A stretch of 40,000 nt of DNA, taken from positions 1 to 40,000 of the forward strand of contig NZ_RXHQ01000021.1 of assembly GCF_004138105.1 (NCBI RefSeq), written 5' to 3'. The notes under the pieces are model-generated. The model worked only from the letters and a program-made list of their open reading frames with translations, was not told the DNA's origin and did no database searches. The translations under genes and the position numbers were made by a program. This DNA comes from Xylanivirga thermophila. Lineage in GTDB: Bacteria > Bacillota > Clostridia > Caldicoprobacterales > Xylanivirgaceae. Shown here one piece after another: positions 1 through 9,283 of this stretch. Position 1 is the stretch's first letter. Every line of letters starts with the position of its first letter.

Positions 1-226
1 TCCCAGGAGGAATTTCATTAACCCTCCAAGTCCAGTTAATATTATACATGTTGTCAAGGTTCAGGCCAACAGGTGCTGGCAAATTGGCTAAGATATGGAG
101 CCAAAAATGTATTTGATATTTAGATTAAATTGGTTTTGTTTGATGTGATTAACTATTAAATTTGCAGGTTTGATAGTGCTTTCATTCACTGATTAATACA
201 ATACTAATTATACAAGGAGGGATATA
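1..226. other. Left-edge region without a confident gene
   Basis: No complete gene is visible here. Frame 1 is open from about position 40 to a TAG at 121-123 and encodes 27 codons ending YGAKNVFDI. This could be the tail of a decayed gene, but it has no start codon of its own and I do not recognise it. The remainder is AT-rich and ends with a strong ribosome binding site (aaggaggg) just before the first gene at 227. No clear promoter with good spacing was found. Confidence 0.4.
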
Positions 227-1246
227 ATGTCAAAAGATTTAACAACCTCGAAAATTGATAGACAAAATATTTTAAATAACGATTTAGCAATAAATGAAAT
301 CCAAAAAAAATCTCATTTAAAAGGTATTAATTTTGAAAATAAAATAATATTTACAAAAAGTATGGTTGCATTATTTTATGAGGTTGACGAAAGAACTATT
401 GAAAGATACATATCATCATTCTCTGAAGAATTAAAGCTAAATGGTTATGAGATTTTAAGAGGAAAAAGATTAAAAGAATTTATTTCTGCTTACATCAAAC
501 AATTTGGTAGCGACATAAATGTCGGTACCAAAATTACTGTGCTAGGTATTTTTGATTTTAAGGCATTTTTAAATATTGGAATGTTATTAGCTGAGAGTGA
601 AAAGGCAAGAATTTTACGTCAAATGATGCTAGATATAGTTATTGATTTAATAAATAAAAAAACGGGTGGATCGACTAAGTATATTAATCAAAGGGATAAA
701 GATTTTATTTCTGCTTATCTACAGGAGGAAAATTACCGGAGACAATTTACAGATGCTTTGAAATATTATGTGGAAGACAACCGCTTTAAATATGCTCATT
801 TTACTGACCTCATATATGTTAGTATATTTAAAGAAAAAGCTAAGGAATATAAAAAAATACTTGATTTAAAAGCTAGTGATAAAGTGCGTGATACTTTCTA
901 TAGTGAAATTCTAGACATTATTGCAGCATATGAATGTGGATTAGCTGATGCTATTAAGGAAGAATATATTAAGCAAGGACGCAAATTATCTTGTAGAGAA
1001 GTTGAAAGTATACTAGAGAAATTTGAAAATATGGCTTTATGGAAACCTTTAATTCATCGTGGTCGAATTAAAATGGCGAGCCGAGATATGGCTCTTCGAG
1101 ATGCATTTCATTATCAACTATCAGAATATATTCAACCACTAGATAAAGAGGAATATGAAAAGTTTTTAGGTGCAGCAGGTGAAGAGTTAGAGCGTTTGAT
1201 GCAAGAGAATAAAGATGTCTTGAAACGCTTAAAGGAGCGTGAATAA
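227..1246 (+). CDS. RhuM-like DNA-binding protein, partner of a Doc/Fic protein
   Basis: The protein has 339 residues. Its N-terminal third (about residues 35-75: IIFTKSMVALFYEVDERTIE) resembles the helix-turn-helix-like start of RhuM/virulence-type DNA-binding proteins, in which a short strand is followed by a 'MAxLFxVxxRTI' helix. The rest is charged and helical with no recognised catalytic motif. The start is supported by aaggaggg ten bases upstream. The Doc/Fic gene begins immediately after its stop codon, and hsdR follows 11 bases after that, so the three are almost certainly one operon. Proteins of this type are often found with Doc-like genes inside type I restriction loci. An antitoxin or regulator role for the Doc protein is my inference; no direct function is known to me. 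Confidence 0.6.
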   Translation: MSKDLTTSKIDRQNILNNDLAINEIQKKSHLKGINFENKIIFTKSMVALFYEVDERTIERYISSFSEELKLNGYEILRGKRLKEFISAYIKQFGSDINVGTKITVLGIFDFKAFLNIGMLLAESEKARILRQMMLDIVIDLINKKTGGSTKYINQRDKDFISAYLQEENYRRQFTDALKYYVEDNRFKYAHFTDLIYVSIFKEKAKEYKKILDLKASDKVRDTFYSEILDIIAAYECGLADAIKEEYIKQGRKLSCREVESILEKFENMALWKPLIHRGRIKMASRDMALRDAFHYQLSEYIQPLDKEEYEKFLGAAGEELERLMQENKDVLKRLKERE

Positions 1247-1684
1247 ATGGAAGGGATTATTTATTTAACGCTCGATCAGGCAGTATCAACACATAAAAAA
1301 ACTGTTCAGTATAGTGGCGGTGGGGCTTTAGGTCATTTTGATTTGGGTAGGCTAGATAGTGTTCTACAAAATATTCAAAATGATGATTATTATCCTACAT
1401 TTGTAGACAAATTAACACATTTATTCTTTTGCACTTGTGAGTTCCATTGCTTTGAGGATGGAAATAAGCGTTTAGCGATTACTCTTTGTGCCCACTTTTT
1501 ATTGTTAAACGGATATATGGCAGTTGCTAAGCGTTTTTTCGAAGTTACGGAGAATGTCAGTTATCATGTAGCGGCTGGAAAGATTAATAAAGACCTTCTA
1601 CATAGAATTATGGAGGCTATTATGGATAATACATATGATACGGATGAGGAATTAAAACTTGATATTTATAATGCTATTCGTTAG
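1247..1684 (+). CDS. doc: Doc/Fic-family protein (death-on-curing type)
   Basis: The protein has 145 residues, close to the usual size of Doc. It carries the Fic core motif at residues 67-75 (H-C-F-E-D-G-N-K-R), matching the HxFxDxNKR pattern that binds the nucleotide phosphates, with the catalytic histidine at 67. Doc phosphorylates EF-Tu, whereas other Fic proteins AMPylate targets; the sequence alone does not decide which applies here. The gene starts directly after the upstream TAA, with aaaggag in the end of the preceding gene. No Phd-type antitoxin is visible; the preceding 339-residue DNA-binding protein is the likely partner. It sits directly upstream of hsdR, a context suggesting a role linked to restriction, either stabilising the locus or acting as an abortive response. 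Confidence 0.85.
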   Translation: MEGIIYLTLDQAVSTHKKTVQYSGGGALGHFDLGRLDSVLQNIQNDDYYPTFVDKLTHLFFCTCEFHCFEDGNKRLAITLCAHFLLLNGYMAVAKRFFEVTENVSYHVAAGKINKDLLHRIMEAIMDNTYDTDEELKLDIYNAIR

Positions 1685-1695
1685 GAGGTGTACAT

Positions 1696-4600
1696 ATGAG
1701 TTGGGAGTATTCTGAAAACATATTGGTGCAAAATAGTGCAGGAAACCTGCTTCAAGATGAATTGGGGTGGGATGTTCAGTTTGCTTATAATAAGGAAGTC
1801 CTTGGTAAGAATGGTACCTTTGGGCGTAAAAGCTATAAAGAAATTGTTCTTATCCGTTACCTTCGGAAAGCTCTGTTTGATAATAACGACTGGCTAACAG
1901 AAGAATACTGTGATTCCGCAATAAAGACACTCCTTGCTTATACGTCCTCTAGTAGCTTAATGCAGATTAATCGCGAAAAATATGGAATGCTTCGAGATGG
2001 CATTCCTATAAAAGTTAGGAAAGCTGACGGAGAGCAGGAGGATAGGCTGATCCGGGTATTTAATTTCTCTGAGCCTGAAAAGAACCATTTTCTTGCTATA
2101 AAGGAGATGAAGATTCATGGTGATTTATATCGTCGCAGAACCGATATTGTTGGCTTTGTGAATGGCATTCCACTGCTTTTTATAGAGTTGAAAAAGCAAA
2201 ATGTAGATGTACAGGATGCCTACACCTGCAATTACACTGACTATTTAGATACCATTCCCCAGCTATTTCATTTCAATGCCTTTGTTATGTTGTCCAATGG
2301 CTTGGAATCCAAAGTAGGTACTTTGGGTAGTAAATACGAATTTTTTAATGATTGGAAACGTCTACATGAAGATGATAGCGGCTCTGTGGAGCTGGCAACC
2401 ATGCTGAGAGGTATTTGTAATAAGAAAAACTTTATGGATTTATTTGAAAACTTTATACTTTTTGATACTTCTGGTGGTACAACGGCAAAAATCATGGCAA
2501 GAAACCATCAGTTCCTTGGTGTTAACGAAGCTGTTGAATCTTATAAGAATCGAAAACTGAACAATGGTAAGCTGGGTGTTTTCTGGCATACTCAGGGTAG
2601 TGGAAAAAGTTATTCCATGGTATTTCTTGCACAGAAAATCCGTCGAAAATTTGCAGGCTCCCCAACCTTTGTTATTCTGACAGATCGAGAAGAGTTGAAT
2701 AAGCAAATTAGTGATACCTTTGAAGCTTGCGGCTTACTTGGTACCACTAAAGCAAAACAGTTTATTGCTACTAGTGGTGAAGATTTAATTCAGAAATTAA
2801 AAGGAAATCCAAGCTTTATCTTTACATTGATACATAAGTTTAATAAACCAGATGAACCACCAATTATTCCCAACCATGACATCATTGTCTTATCAGATGA
2901 AGCCCATCGTACACAGAATGGTATATTTGCTGATAATATGTGTACATTGCTTCCTACAGCTTCCCGTATAGGATTTACAGGTACACCGCTGTTCGCTTAT
3001 GACAATATTACCGAAAGAACATTTGGCGGCTATGTTTCCATTTATGATTTCAAGCGTGCTGTAGATGATGGAGCGACGGTTCCTCTTTATTATGAGAATA
3101 GAGCCGATCTACTGGAGATAGATAATCCTGAAATTAATGATGAACTACTAGATGCAATAGAACAGGCTGATCTGGATGTTAATCAGCAGGCTAAACTAGA
3201 ACAGGAACTAGCTAAGGACATACATGTCCTTACCAGTGAAAAACGTTTGGATACCATTGCAAAGGATTTTGTAGAGCATTACTCTGAGTTGTGGACAACG
3301 GGCAAAGCCATGTTTGTTTGTATCAATAAAGTAACTGCAGTTCGAATGTTTAATTTAGCTCAGAAATATTGGGAGCTAAAAATAAAAGAAATTGAATCTT
3401 CGCTATCTGGAGCCACACAGCAGGAATACATGGAAATCAGCCGTAGGCTAGAGTGGATGAAAAACACAGAAATGGCGGTTATTATCAGTCAGGAACAAAA
3501 TGAAGTAGCTACTTTTGAAAAATGGGGACTGGATATTAAACCCCATCGCAGCAAAATGGAAAAACGAGAAATGGACAAGGAATTTAAGGATCCTGATAAT
3601 CCATTTCGAATCGTATTTGTTTGCGCTATGTGGTTGACAGGGTTTGATGTGAAATGCCTTTCTACAATCTATTTGGATAAGCCATTAAAGGCACATACCT
3701 TAATGCAAACCATAGCACGAGCGAATCGTGTTTATGAGGGAAAAAGCAATGGCCTAATTGTTGATTATGTTGGTATTGTTAAAGCGTTGAGGAAGGCTTT
3801 GGCTGATTATACAAAAACTAAAGGCGGTACTGATGGATCTGATCCTGCTCCTGATAAAGCAGAGTTGATTGCTCGTATCATTGCATTAACCAATGATATC
3901 ATCGAATACATGAAACAGCATGGTTTTAATTTGTCAGCTCTTCTTCAGGCAGTTGACTTTGACAAGTTGGCCTTGGTTCAAGAGGGAGCCAATGCCATGT
4001 GCGTTTCAGAGGAAGTGAAGAAACGTTTTGAAGTTATGGCTAGGGAATTATTCAAACTGTTTAAGTATGTCGAAAAACAAGAAGTCACAGATCAGTACCG
4101 AGCTTATAAAAATGCTATCAGTGCAGTTTATGACCAGATGCAGGAAAAAAGGAAGCATTCGGATAATACAGATTTAATGATTCAGCTGCACAATATAGTT
4201 AGTGAATATATCAATGTTGTTAAGCTACCAGAGCATGTAAACGAAGATGGTAGTGGATACTTAGTTGAAAGTCGCCGCTTTGATATTAGCCATATTGATT
4301 TCGAACGATTGCAGCAGGAATTTGCACGTGTTAAGAACAAGAATCTTCTTATGAAAGATTTACAGGAGCTTATCAATGACAGGTTGGATAATATGATGAA
4401 GCGCAACCCATCACGTATTAACTATTATGAACGATATCAGAAAATTATTGAGGAATATAATGCTGAACAGGACAAAGCTGCCATAGAGAAAACATTTATT
4501 GACTTAACTAACTTCGTGAATGATCTGGATGATGAGGAAAAAAGATACGTGCGGGAAGGATTTAGCAATGACGAAGAATTGGCTATGTACGATTTGCTTT

Positions 4601-4851
4601 TTAAGGACTCGCTTACTCCGGCAGAGATTAAAAAGGTTAAGAAGCTTGCCAAGGTATTGTTGGAACGAATCAAGGATAAAATCAGTGAATTGGATCATTG
4701 GACAGAAAAGGAAGAGACTAAGGCAGCAGTCGAGATACTTATCAGAGATACCCTATGGAGTGAACTACCTGCTAGTTACGATGATAGATTATTAAATGAA
4801 TATCGCCGAAAGATTTATGAGTTTGTATATACTACTTATCCGGCGGCGTAG
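1696..4851 (+). CDS. hsdR: Type I restriction enzyme, restriction/translocation subunit HsdR
   Basis: The protein has 1051 residues, full length for HsdR. The N-terminal nuclease has the PD-(D/E)xK signature with D150 and E164-L-K166. The superfamily 2 helicase motor follows: Walker A GSGKS ending at S305, the motif LTDREELN, DEAH at residues 401-404, FTGTPL, and a motif VI QTIARANR near residue 675. The helical C-terminus binds the methyltransferase core. HsdR cleaves DNA after ATP-driven translocation, recruited by the HsdM2S complex at an unmethylated target. The start is set by taggaggtg eight bases upstream. The genes for HsdM and HsdS are absent from the window; they presumably lie upstream of position 1. 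The reading frame is intact, so the subunit should be functional if its partners exist. Confidence 0.97.
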   Translation: MSWEYSENILVQNSAGNLLQDELGWDVQFAYNKEVLGKNGTFGRKSYKEIVLIRYLRKALFDNNDWLTEEYCDSAIKTLLAYTSSSSLMQINREKYGMLRDGIPIKVRKADGEQEDRLIRVFNFSEPEKNHFLAIKEMKIHGDLYRRRTDIVGFVNGIPLLFIELKKQNVDVQDAYTCNYTDYLDTIPQLFHFNAFVMLSNGLESKVGTLGSKYEFFNDWKRLHEDDSGSVELATMLRGICNKKNFMDLFENFILFDTSGGTTAKIMARNHQFLGVNEAVESYKNRKLNNGKLGVFWHTQGSGKSYSMVFLAQKIRRKFAGSPTFVILTDREELNKQISDTFEACGLLGTTKAKQFIATSGEDLIQKLKGNPSFIFTLIHKFNKPDEPPIIPNHDIIVLSDEAHRTQNGIFADNMCTLLPTASRIGFTGTPLFAYDNITERTFGGYVSIYDFKRAVDDGATVPLYYENRADLLEIDNPEINDELLDAIEQADLDVNQQAKLEQELAKDIHVLTSEKRLDTIAKDFVEHYSELWTTGKAMFVCINKVTAVRMFNLAQKYWELKIKEIESSLSGATQQEYMEISRRLEWMKNTEMAVIISQEQNEVATFEKWGLDIKPHRSKMEKREMDKEFKDPDNPFRIVFVCAMWLTGFDVKCLSTIYLDKPLKAHTLMQTIARANRVYEGKSNGLIVDYVGIVKALRKALADYTKTKGGTDGSDPAPDKAELIARIIALTNDIIEYMKQHGFNLSALLQAVDFDKLALVQEGANAMCVSEEVKKRFEVMARELFKLFKYVEKQEVTDQYRAYKNAISAVYDQMQEKRKHSDNTDLMIQLHNIVSEYINVVKLPEHVNEDGSGYLVESRRFDISHIDFERLQQEFARVKNKNLLMKDLQELINDRLDNMMKRNPSRINYYERYQKIIEEYNAEQDKAAIEKTFIDLTNFVNDLDDEEKRYVREGFSNDEELAMYDLLFKDSLTPAEIKKVKKLAKVLLERIKDKISELDHWTEKEETKAAVEILIRDTLWSELPASYDDRLLNEYRRKIYEFVYTTYPAA

Positions 4852-4893
4852 AAACATTAACGACGAGCGTTATAGGTGTATAAAGGAAAGCTG

Positions 4894-5832
4894 GTGAAGA
4901 TATTGAAGATGTATGTTGGGATCACGGACTATGACTGGTTTAAAACTTTAAAGAAGGCAGATTGTGACGAAGTGAACTTTTGGAAACCTGGAGGAAAAAC
5001 AAATTTCAAAGCTCTTGACGAAGGTGATTTGTTTTTATTTAAATTACATAGTCCACAAGATTATATTGTAGGCGGTGGATTTTTTCTGAAGTTCTCAATA
5101 TTACCATCTTCATTAGCATGGGAAGCTTTTGGATTAGCTAATGGAGCTAGGAGTCTATTCGAGTTACATGACAGGATATATAAATATAGAAAGACAAATC
5201 GTATATCTGATCCGGATCCTCAGATTGGCTGTATTATATTATCGATGCCTTTTTATTTAGAAGAAGATGACTGGATCACTGTTCCGGACAATTGGAGCAA
5301 AAACATCGTACAAGGTAAGACGTACGATACTTCTGAACATTATGGTAAGCTGTTATATCAACAAATACAGGAAGTGTTATATAGCCAGAGATTCAATAAA
5401 AATCTACTGAGAGAAGACTCCGTAAATAGCCGATATGGTAAAGAACAGAAGATAAAACCAAGAATAGGGCAGGGTGCTTTCAAGATCCTTATTACTGATG
5501 CTTACCATAGAAGATGTGCAATAACTGGTGAAAAAACATTACCCGTATTAGAGGCAGCCCATATTAAACCATTTAGTCTTGATGGACCTCATGAAATTAA
5601 TAATGGTCTACTACTTAGAAGAGATTTTCATACCTTGTTTGATCGGGGGTACATAACAATTGATAAAGAATTCAATGTTGAGGTAAGCCGCCGCATCAAG
5701 GAAGACTTTGGAAATGGTAAAGAGTACTATGCACACCATGGAAGTAAGTTGATAATTTTGCCGGGGAAAAAAGAACAACTTCCAGGTCCACACTATTTAG
5801 AATGGCATAATGAGAATATATATTTGGGATAA
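4894..5832 (+). CDS. HNH endonuclease with PUA/EVE-like N-terminal domain (possible type IV restriction enzyme)
   Basis: The protein has about 312 residues. The C-terminal part is an HNH nuclease: C208-x2-TGE strand, the AAHIKP motif with H223, an NNG loop, and H246 in DFHTLFDRG. It resembles the predicted restriction endonucleases of COG3440. The N-terminal half (MYVGITDYDWF, FWKPGG, DEGDLFLFKLHSPQDYIVGGGFF) reads like a PUA/EVE-type fold, a family whose members include readers of modified bases. That fold call is from sequence pattern only. The start is taken as GTG 4894 because aaagga lies about six bases upstream; an upstream GTG at 4876 and ATG 4909 are alternatives. It follows hsdR by about 40 bases and probably belongs to the same defence operon. 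Confidence 0.8.
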   Translation: MKILKMYVGITDYDWFKTLKKADCDEVNFWKPGGKTNFKALDEGDLFLFKLHSPQDYIVGGGFFLKFSILPSSLAWEAFGLANGARSLFELHDRIYKYRKTNRISDPDPQIGCIILSMPFYLEEDDWITVPDNWSKNIVQGKTYDTSEHYGKLLYQQIQEVLYSQRFNKNLLREDSVNSRYGKEQKIKPRIGQGAFKILITDAYHRRCAITGEKTLPVLEAAHIKPFSLDGPHEINNGLLLRRDFHTLFDRGYITIDKEFNVEVSRRIKEDFGNGKEYYAHHGSKLIILPGKKEQLPGPHYLEWHNENIYLG

Positions 5833-5891
5833 GTCATAGAACAAAGAAGGTATAAGCATTATTCATTTATTGAAAAGGGGGATGGTGTAAA

Positions 5892-6977
5892 ATGGCTCAG
5901 ATTAATGCCAACAAATTGATCGACTTTATTAAGCTGTACTTTCCAGAGGATGCGACTGAAATCTCTGATGCATTGGATTTACTAAGCCTTGCATTGGATG
6001 GACTGCTGAGTAGCACAAATACGACTATAGCAGAATTCCATAAGAATAAAGATTTTGACAAAGGAATGGAATTGTGGGAGTTTTCTAAATCGGTGGCAGA
6101 GATCCAAGAAGAAATTAATGAATATTCAACTTTGATAAGCATAGATGCTGAAATTGATGAAGAAGAGCCTGAAGAAGAACCAGATGAAATAGAAGAACAG
6201 AGAACCATACCAAATTATTCGGATTATGCAGTTGATTCTTCTATACCTCATACCCTTTATGAAGATTTCACCCATAAGAAGGCTGTTGCATTTTTATTTA
6301 ATAATAATCGACATCCAGCAAAAGACTGGAAAGATGTGTTGCTGCAAACATGTGATTTGCTAGCAGAGATAGATGCTGCTAAGTTTTCAGAGTTTATTAA
6401 TGACCCTGGCATGAGAGGAAGAAAGATTTCTTATTTCAGCAAAAAGCATGTTGATAGAAAAAATGCCAAAATGAAAAACATTGATATTTATGTCTGGACT
6501 AATTTGAGTGCAAACAGCATAAGAAATCTTATAAGGAAGCTGCTCAAGAAGTTTAATATAAAATTGACTAATTATTATGTTTATCTAAGAGCAGATTATA
6601 CTCCATTACATAAAAATGAGAAGGTGAAAGATGAATTTGATACTATGCAATATGATTACAATAATGAGGACAAAATTGGGAAATTAGTCCGACAAACACT
6701 GAGGCAACTTTCAAATAGGCAATACCGATTTACTGATAAAGAATTAAACTCAATGTTGTCAAAGCAATGGTCAAAAGAAGTACTGAACATAGATTATCCA
6801 CTTCTTAGAAAAGTTGAAGATGATAAAGATATTTCTGTTCAAATTAAGGATGGAATGTATGGCCGCTATTGGAAAGAGATTTTTGAATTTAACGGAATGA
6901 AGTTTTTGGCTACGAGCCAGTGGTATGAGCGACATAGAGAGCCTTTTACACGTTGGATAACAAATTTGCAGGATTAA
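5892..6977 (+). CDS. Uncharacterised protein of the restriction island
   Basis: The protein has 361 residues and no recognised enzyme motif. Three parts are visible. A helical N-terminus (residues 1-85) is followed by a very acidic linker (about 87-105, mostly Glu/Asp). A central domain (about 125-245) contains WKDVLLQTCDLL, GRKISYFSK and IYVWTNLSANSIRNLIRKLL. The C-terminus contains GRYWKEIFEFNGMKFLATSQWYERHR. The 'Y-V-x-T-N-L-S-A-N-S-I' block recalls a module I have seen at the ends of restriction-associated proteins, but I cannot name it. The start follows an aaaaggggg ribosome site. It sits 59 bases after the HNH gene and just before a strong terminator, so it is the last gene of the defence operon. 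A partner or specificity role for the HNH enzyme is a guess. Confidence 0.6.
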   Translation: MAQINANKLIDFIKLYFPEDATEISDALDLLSLALDGLLSSTNTTIAEFHKNKDFDKGMELWEFSKSVAEIQEEINEYSTLISIDAEIDEEEPEEEPDEIEEQRTIPNYSDYAVDSSIPHTLYEDFTHKKAVAFLFNNNRHPAKDWKDVLLQTCDLLAEIDAAKFSEFINDPGMRGRKISYFSKKHVDRKNAKMKNIDIYVWTNLSANSIRNLIRKLLKKFNIKLTNYYVYLRADYTPLHKNEKVKDEFDTMQYDYNNEDKIGKLVRQTLRQLSNRQYRFTDKELNSMLSKQWSKEVLNIDYPLLRKVEDDKDISVQIKDGMYGRYWKEIFEFNGMKFLATSQWYERHREPFTRWITNLQD

Positions 6978-6999
6978 AATCAGTATTATGACCTAATGT

Positions 7000-7025
7000 A
7001 AAAAACACCCTAATGGGTGTTTTTT
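7000..7025 (+). terminator. Rho-independent terminator ending the defence operon
   Basis: A perfect 11-bp stem (AAAAAACACCC with GGGTGTTTTTT) closes a TAAT loop and ends in a T-run. It lies 23 bases after the stop of the 361-residue gene. The A/T flanks make it likely to work in both directions. Confidence 0.88.
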
Positions 7026-7073
7026 AGTTGTATGCAAATAATGTTTATAAATTATGTCAAGGAGGTGATGCCT

Positions 7074-7100
7074 ATGCTTGCGTTGGTATATGTATTCTAG
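7074..7100 (+). CDS. Eight-codon leader-like ORF before istA
   Basis: ATG at 7074 starts an eight-residue peptide (MLALVYVF) that ends at TAG 7098-7100. It is preceded by aaggaggtgat at 7059-7069, an unusually perfect match to the anti-Shine-Dalgarno sequence, with about eight bases of spacing. It lies 31 bases before the istA start. It may be a leader peptide that modulates istA translation, or just a chance ORF created by a ribosome-binding-like sequence near the end of the insertion element. Function unknown. Confidence 0.3.
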   Translation: MLALVYVF

Positions 7101-7131
7101 CTTTAATAATAAAAATTAAGGAGGAAAACAC

Positions 7132-8604
7132 ATGATCGGTATCGAGCAATATCAAAAAATCCAGGAATACAAAGAACTTGGACTTGCCCAGACCAAGACT
7201 GCTAAAGCGCTGAGGATCACCTATACTTCTGTCAGTAAATACTGGAATATGAGCAAAGAGGATTATGCCAGGGAAGCTGAGCAGGAAAAGTATCATATGG
7301 ATAATTATCGATAGTACATATTAGAGCAATTGAAAATATGCCCACAAATCCGAGATACCAATATTTATCTTAAATTAATTGAAGCCTTTCCTGATTTACA
7401 AGTTAAACGAGCTACTTTCTATCGCTATATGAAAGCTTTAAGGGAACAGCATGGGTATCAGCATACCAGTAAGCGGAAAATCTCGCCACGTGAAGTCTCG
7501 CCACCAGGATATGAAACTCAGGCTGATTTTGGTGAGTACAAACTTAAAGATATGTATGGACGAATTGTGAGGGTATATTCCTTTTGCATGGTTCTGAGTT
7601 ATAGCAGAATGAAATTTGTTTACTTTTCACCGGATCCCTTCACGACCGAAACAGCCATAAAAGCTCATAACTATGCATTTCAATATTTTGGAGGAAGACC
7701 ACAGACAATTCTATATGATCTTGATCGGGTCTATGTGGTTAGCGAAAATCTAGGTAATATTATATTTGTACCGGCTTTTGAAAAATATGTAAAGCGTATC
7801 GGCTACAGTGTTTCATTATGCAGGCCAAGAGATCCTCAGAGTAAAGGTAAGGTAGAAGAGGTAATTGGATATGTTAAGCAAAGTTTTCTGGAGGGGAGGG
7901 TATATGCCGGAATTGACAGTCTTAACAGTGCAGCTCTTGCATGGTTGGATAGAGAAGGCAACGGGAGAGTTCATACTGTGACTAAAAAAGTGCCGCGAGA
8001 AATGTTCATAGAAGAACAAAAACAGCTTTTTCATGTTAAACCATATTCAGAGGTATCAAGTACTGTAGCATCCTTTGATTCCAATGGAGTGGTCAGCTAT
8101 AAAAGGAATCGTTATCAGATTGATGTCGGTGTGATGGATGCACATCAACGCATACGTATAGAGGATGATGGTGAAACACTTCTATTTTATGATACTGATA
8201 CTAATGAATTATTAGCTAAGTATCCAGTAACAGAAGATACTGGGCAGATATTCAAACCTGAAGGAAATAATAACAGAAACAGGGTTTCTCATGATCTTAT
8301 AAAACAATATTTTGCAGACCATGAAATAGCTCAGGAATTTATACGGCGGATGGAACAGGAACAACCAAAATATTTTAATAGCCATTGCATTCGCTTAAAT
8401 CGCATGACGAAGTTTTATTCGATGGGGCAAATGCTTGATGGGATAAGATACTGCATTGAGACTGAACGCTGTAATGCCTATGAACTTTTGGCCTACATGA
8501 TGTATAAGCATGGTGAGCAGATAGCGAAGAAGTTCTTACCAAATCAACAGTATTTCAACCATCTGACACGTAGCAAGGAGATAAGGAGGGAAATCGATGG
8601 CTGA
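7132..8604 (+). pseudogene. istA: IS21-family transposase IstA, interrupted by an in-frame TAG
   Basis: One reading frame runs from ATG 7132 to TGA 8604, broken only by TAG at 7312-7314 (codon 61, between DNYR and YILEQLK). Without that stop it would be a 490-residue IstA. The N-terminal helix-turn-helix (residues 1-45, QTKTAKALRITYTSVSKYW) is on the short fragment. The DDE core lies after the stop: D132 (QADFGEY), D196 (ILYD), E242 (GKVEEV). IstA cuts and joins the element's ends together with the ATPase IstB. No shift of frame is seen, so this is a single nonsense change. A TTG at 7330 could restart translation, but the product would lack the DNA-binding domain. The ribosome site aaggagg lies well before 7132. 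Confidence 0.88.
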
Positions 8605-9283
8605 TATAACTGAAATCCGCGAGTTGGCTAAGAAGCTAAATCTATGGAATATTGCCAAGGGATATATTGATTTGAATGATGAGAAACTGTCCAACCTAGA
8701 TTATCTTCAGATGATATTACAAAAAGAACTAGAGATACGAGCCAGACAAAAACAGATCAAGCTAAGAAGGGCAAGCAAACTTCCCAACAAGGTATTTGAA
8801 CTATCGAATTTAAACAAAGGTTTGGAATGGCAGATAAAACAATTATCCCATCTAACGTGGCTCAATGAAGAACAAAACGTTATTCTGCTTGGTAAATGCG
8901 GGACAGGCAAAACTAGTCTTGCAGTTCATCTTGGAGAAACAGCGATCGACAATGGACATAAAACTTACTATGCATCCATTGACACTTTTGTATCTATTGT
9001 AGAGAACAAAGATATAAACCCAAAAGCAGGAGCAGCCTTCTCCTATATGCGGGAGTGCAACCTGATTATTATTGATGATGTATTTTATCTAGAACCAACC
9101 AGGTCAGAGCTGCAGGCTTTTTATCGAGCAGTTACTTTTCTTAATGAAACAAGAAGTATCATTTTTATTACCAATCGTGAAATATCTGCATGGTTAGGTG
9201 CAGTGGAAGACAAACATCTTTGTCAGACTCTGTTAGATAGAATAACAGCTAATTGTCAGATCATTCGTTTGACTGACAGATAA
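8597..9283 (+). CDS. istB: IS21-family helper ATPase IstB
   Basis: The protein has 228 residues, slightly short for IstB. It is an AAA+ ATPase with Walker A GKCGTGKT at residues 99-106 and Walker B ending in D160-D161 (LIIIDD), followed by the sensor region FITNRE. IstB organises target DNA and activates IstA in an ATP-dependent manner. The gene overlaps the end of istA by eight bases and has a strong aaggaggg site inside istA, the usual IS21 arrangement. Unlike istA it is intact, which suggests the istA nonsense change is recent. Confidence 0.93.
   Translation: MADITEIRELAKKLNLWNIAKGYIDLNDEKLSNLDYLQMILQKELEIRARQKQIKLRRASKLPNKVFELSNLNKGLEWQIKQLSHLTWLNEEQNVILLGKCGTGKTSLAVHLGETAIDNGHKTYYASIDTFVSIVENKDINPKAGAAFSYMRECNLIIIDDVFYLEPTRSELQAFYRAVTFLNETRSIIFITNREISAWLGAVEDKHLCQTLLDRITANCQIIRLTDR

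Noticed and set aside
40-123. 27-codon open frame ending YGAKNVFDI at the left edge
   Set aside because: No start codon or ribosome site, no family recognised; kept only as a note on a possible decayed gene end.
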